Part shown: one piece after another, positions 4,701-5,174 of the stretch
Layout of the letters: each line of letters begins with the position of its first letter
How positions within the stretch are numbered: position 1 is the first letter of the stretch
Assembly: GCA_023412695.1 (NCBI GenBank)
Contig: JAEYNG010000088.1
Span: 1-5,174, forward strand
Length of the DNA: 5,174 nucleotides
Origin: Planctomycetota bacterium
GTDB lineage: Bacteria > Planctomycetota > Phycisphaerae > Phycisphaerales > UBA1924
Direction: 5' to 3'
Notes under the pieces: generated by a model
Databases searched by the model: none
Told to the model about the DNA's origin: nothing
What the model saw: the letters and a program-made list of their open reading frames with translations, nothing else
Program-made: the position numbers and the translations under genes

Positions 4701-5174
4701 GACCTCGACGCCGGTGCCGGCGAAGCGGACATCGGCGGTGTCGATGGTGACGAGGTCGTCGGAGGCGAAGACGAGGGTCTGGGCGTCGAACCTCGCGGCG
4801 GTGGTGCGCGCGACCAGGGTCGGTGCATCGGTCATCGGGTCGCGCGGAAGGAACTCCTGCTCGGCGGTCCGCGCGGGGAAGAGGAGGGCGACGACGTTGC
4901 CGTCGAAGTAGCCTGATTCGGGGCTCTTGGTGCGGTCGGGGATCTTGACGCGGCCGGAGTCGGCGCGGACGAAGAGGGCGCGGCCGTCCTCGAGATAGAT
5001 CCACGCGCGGGGCTCGTCCATCTGGTAGGAGCCTGCGCCGACGGGGTCGATGCGGCGGTAGATGAGCTCTGCCTGGAGGCGGCGCGGGTTGTCCTTGTCT
5101 TCGAACTGCAGGCGGCCCTCGACCGCGCTCTGGAAGCGGGAATCGCCGCCGTCGCCGGCGGCGATGTCGATGTG
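1725..5174 (-). CDS. Giant LptC/OstA-like envelope transport protein (5' end outside window)
   Basis: The frame runs from the right edge to TGA at 1725-1727, with 1149 residues visible. A Met codon at 5019-5021 is internal, because LptC-like sequence continues for 51 residues before it to the edge. Counting from that Met, the layout is as follows. Up to about 131 is LptC-like. 132-259 is an Ala/Pro/acidic linker. 260-305 is an OstA-like strand block (YEAVFANKVRVTQ). 306-385 is a second linker. 386-1098 is OstA/LptA-like beta sequence with repeats. LptC and LptA are known to form a beta-jellyroll bridge carrying lipopolysaccharide from the inner-membrane LptBFG transporter to LptD. Here several such segments appear fused in one chain, far longer than the usual 180-200 residues. 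It is probably periplasmic and anchored at the missing N-terminus, which is inferred. Only three cysteines are visible (453, 485, 805). An alternative is another envelope protein that uses OstA folds. Confidence 0.85.
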   Translation of the reverse strand, partial: HIDIAAGDGGDSRFQSAVEGRLQFEDKDNPRRLQAELIYRRIDPVGAGSYQMDEPRAWIYLEDGRALFVRADSGRVKIPDRTKSPESGYFDGNVVALLFPARTAEQEFLPRDPMTDAPTLVARTTAARFDAQTLVFASDDLVTIDTADVRFAGTGVEVRGNQVLDRIEYLKVVKDGVIRYRARQRDAGEPDPAQQPEIAAADGAEPVDAIAIPTDGDDYEIAAAFDDRAFLAQVEAEESRRLAIAESEPAPEGSNQPDLAAAPTTPEPGEPTETVAADASDDTATGGPMPISPAAAVAAARAAAQAPPPKEDLYEAVFANKVRVTQQRREIASDMLFVWFRTLDNKLPADTFGDNADSLAARTPASSPKRERPRARRNAPVSHHLGLPPIAAIPALALAAQAEATDAAPQPDATSGQPDAESAPAAPAPNAAAQQWPSKLFIDGDDDIELTWDGPLAVNPIAVSPPPRELDRGNHLTLRFTSRAPGANSFVRLSDAEIGARGGCDELEYFATLRDMTLSSGGDSPQVWLAAPEAGCLAGKTIHVNLGTGVADIPSAGMLGTLTEDLNHTAMTENDRGLPNWLVQVRPEFFSRIIDWDRAANFQFRSRDNQIRDALEWAEFHGRAFATDNAASLAGDLIRADFVEHGEQTTVLRKLLVEGDVEALARGWRRPEGVEVSLSAGNHGDGVLRGDRVEVSFKPSRDGEAEPTYLIAHGDGIGAIVGKDDATLAAPKLEASMTRDTNGEIIVTDFEALGDGDRLARFDRGDGVWAAGRRIRGHAQRQLASVTGPDVQVASRASVITSTIVELNGLAETMDVFAPGRFTHEQPAESGDGTTRIAANWSDWMTFDNVSGILECRGEARVIRDEPLLRDTVNAERIRVELSSENGETNAVAEVPTNGASGGGIESELGDRRFLRATAYGSIEDRVDGKPATVESRAYAAPTQPGADRTLETISYIEAPRLIADDVEGTVRAPTAGRAVVYDQRSPDASQEEQDADAPLVTSHRGTSSFRWAKSMVFTRDTGILDLFEKIEVVHKPLDNRPLTRMTSDRLQAKLDMTPRSGAQSDGGKLIYAEATGSVYTESGPQRLVGEKVLYDARAGTAVATAGPGGTVTLFDDRRAAPFTARRLKWDLVKDEIQILEPATITAPR
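2007..2147 (-). repeat. Internal OstA-like repeat, copy 2
   Basis: Residues 959-1005 open with FRWAKSMVFTRDTGILDLFE, continue KIEVVHKPLDNRP, and end SDRLQAKLD. It matches copy 1 at the Trp, the Met, the Phe and the GIL-acid core, and at the closing RL/RI strand. After it comes a last beta unit (GGKLIYAEATGSVYTESGP) and the C-terminus. Together the copies support OstA units in tandem. Confidence 0.5.
2526..2657 (-). repeat. Internal OstA-like repeat, copy 1
   Basis: Residues 789-832 open with NWSDWMTFDNVSGILECRGE, continue with a VIRD strand, and end in NAERIRVELS. The pattern W-x(3-4)-M-[TV]-F-x(3)-[ST]-G-I-L-[DE] recurs 170 residues later (copy 2). It corresponds to the start of another OstA-type sheet unit: a strand, a turn, a GEARVI-type strand and a closing xRLxVxL-type strand. 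It contains Cys805. Confidence 0.5.
2697..3254 (-). other. OstA/LptA-like domain within the giant protein
   Basis: Residues about 590-775 follow the LptA/OstA strand pattern. LRKLLVEGDVEALARG has the typical GDV turn. LRGDRVEVSFKP follows, then APKLEASMTRDTNGEI and VTDFEALGDGDRLARFDRG, where a DFEALGD turn matches the usual A-x-G-x-V position. After that come GVWAAGRRIRG, a GPDVQVAS strand, and a closing VFAPGRFTHEQ strand that resembles the family's final GxGxF. Short beta strands with Gly turns dominate and there are no helices. This is the clearest LptA-like unit of the protein. Confidence 0.6.
3867..4106 (-). other. Low-complexity linker 2 with basic and hydrophobic parts
   Basis: Residues 306-385 begin with a very basic stretch (PKRERPRARRN, 317-327). 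A short hydrophobic run follows (LPPIAAIPALALAAQAEA, 336-353), then an Ala/Pro/Asp-rich tail. It splits the short OstA-like strand block at 260-305 from the long beta region. The basic-then-hydrophobic order resembles a signal peptide but is internal and contains prolines, so I read it as linker. Confidence 0.6.
4245..4628 (-). other. Ala/Pro/acidic linker 1 inside the giant protein
   Basis: Residues 132-259, counted from the internal Met, are low-complexity and rich in Ala, Pro, Glu and Asp. A probable acidic helix lies in the middle (about 167-195, DDRAFLAQVEAEESRR). The segment ends in a poly-Ala-like run (SPAAAVAAARAAAQAPPP). It separates the LptC-like part from the next beta block. It is probably flexible and could span distance in the periplasm. 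Confidence 0.7.
4629..5174 (-). other. LptC-like N-terminal region of the giant protein
   Basis: The visible sequence follows the LptC pattern. A strand with RRLQAELIYRRIDP leads to a Pro-containing strand (DEPRAWIYLEDG), then ALFVRADSGRV, then the GNV turn typical of the family (YFDGNVVALLF). Further strands follow (ARFDAQTLVFASDD, then IDTADVRFAGTGVEVRGN) and end in a LEYLKV-type strand (RIEYLKVVKDGVIRYR). In LptC this domain sits in the periplasm next to the inner membrane. The N-terminal membrane anchor expected for LptC would lie beyond the window edge. The family call rests on remembered patterns and was not searched. Confidence 0.65.

Noticed and set aside
3626..4828. A 400-codon frame on the - strand overlapping the giant gene in another frame
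   Set aside because: Its translation is almost entirely Ser, Pro, Arg and Ala, as expected from out-of-frame reading of GC-rich codons. It has no domain or plausible fold.
5019..5021. ATG as the true start of the giant protein
   Set aside because: The frame stays open for 51 more codons to the window edge, and those residues (for example RRLQAELIYRRIDP) fit the LptC-like strand pattern, so the start lies outside.

Overview
This window is high-GC bacterial chromosome, roughly two-thirds G+C by eye. Codons are strongly biased to G or C in the third position. It carries three substantial genes, packed tightly except for one 100-base gap. The mix is a proton-pumping complex I gene, a very large LptC/OstA-type outer-membrane transport protein with long Ala/Pro linkers, and a zinc-ribbon/TPR membrane-associated protein. 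This suggests a diderm bacterium. The style of the large protein reminds me of Planctomycetota, perhaps Phycisphaerae. That lineage guess comes from memory of similar proteins, not from a search.

Layout. Bases 8-568 (+) hold a complete nuoC, the 30-kDa subunit of NADH-quinone oxidoreductase, with a perfect family signature. Bases 569-668 are a short intergenic region. It contains two adjacent small hairpins, a possible extended -10 promoter element, and a possible 24-codon leader ORF (602-676) whose stop overlaps the next gene's start. Bases 669-1715 (+) encode a 348-aa protein of unrecognised function. It has an N-terminal all-beta domain that may be PH-like, two sets of paired CxxC zinc knuckles, two hydrophobic segments and a C-terminal run of about three TPRs. 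No nuoD follows nuoC here.

Bases 1725-5174 (-) are one continuous reading frame that runs off the right edge; at least 1149 residues are visible and the true start lies outside. It converges on the 348-aa gene with only 9 bases between the two stop codons. Its N-terminal visible part looks like LptC. After that come an acidic Ala/Pro linker, a short OstA-like strand block, a second low-complexity linker, and then some 700 residues of OstA/LptA-like beta-rich sequence with recognisable internal repeats. It probably works in the periplasm as an unusually long, single-chain part of a lipopolysaccharide (or other lipid) transport bridge.

The three genes do not form an obvious common pathway. nuoC acts in respiration, the large protein in envelope biogenesis, and the middle gene is unknown. 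The most interesting items are the giant LptC-OstA fusion, the zinc knuckles that flank a hydrophobic segment in the 348-aa protein, and the candidate leader ORF. No tRNA, rRNA, mobile element or CRISPR array is visible.
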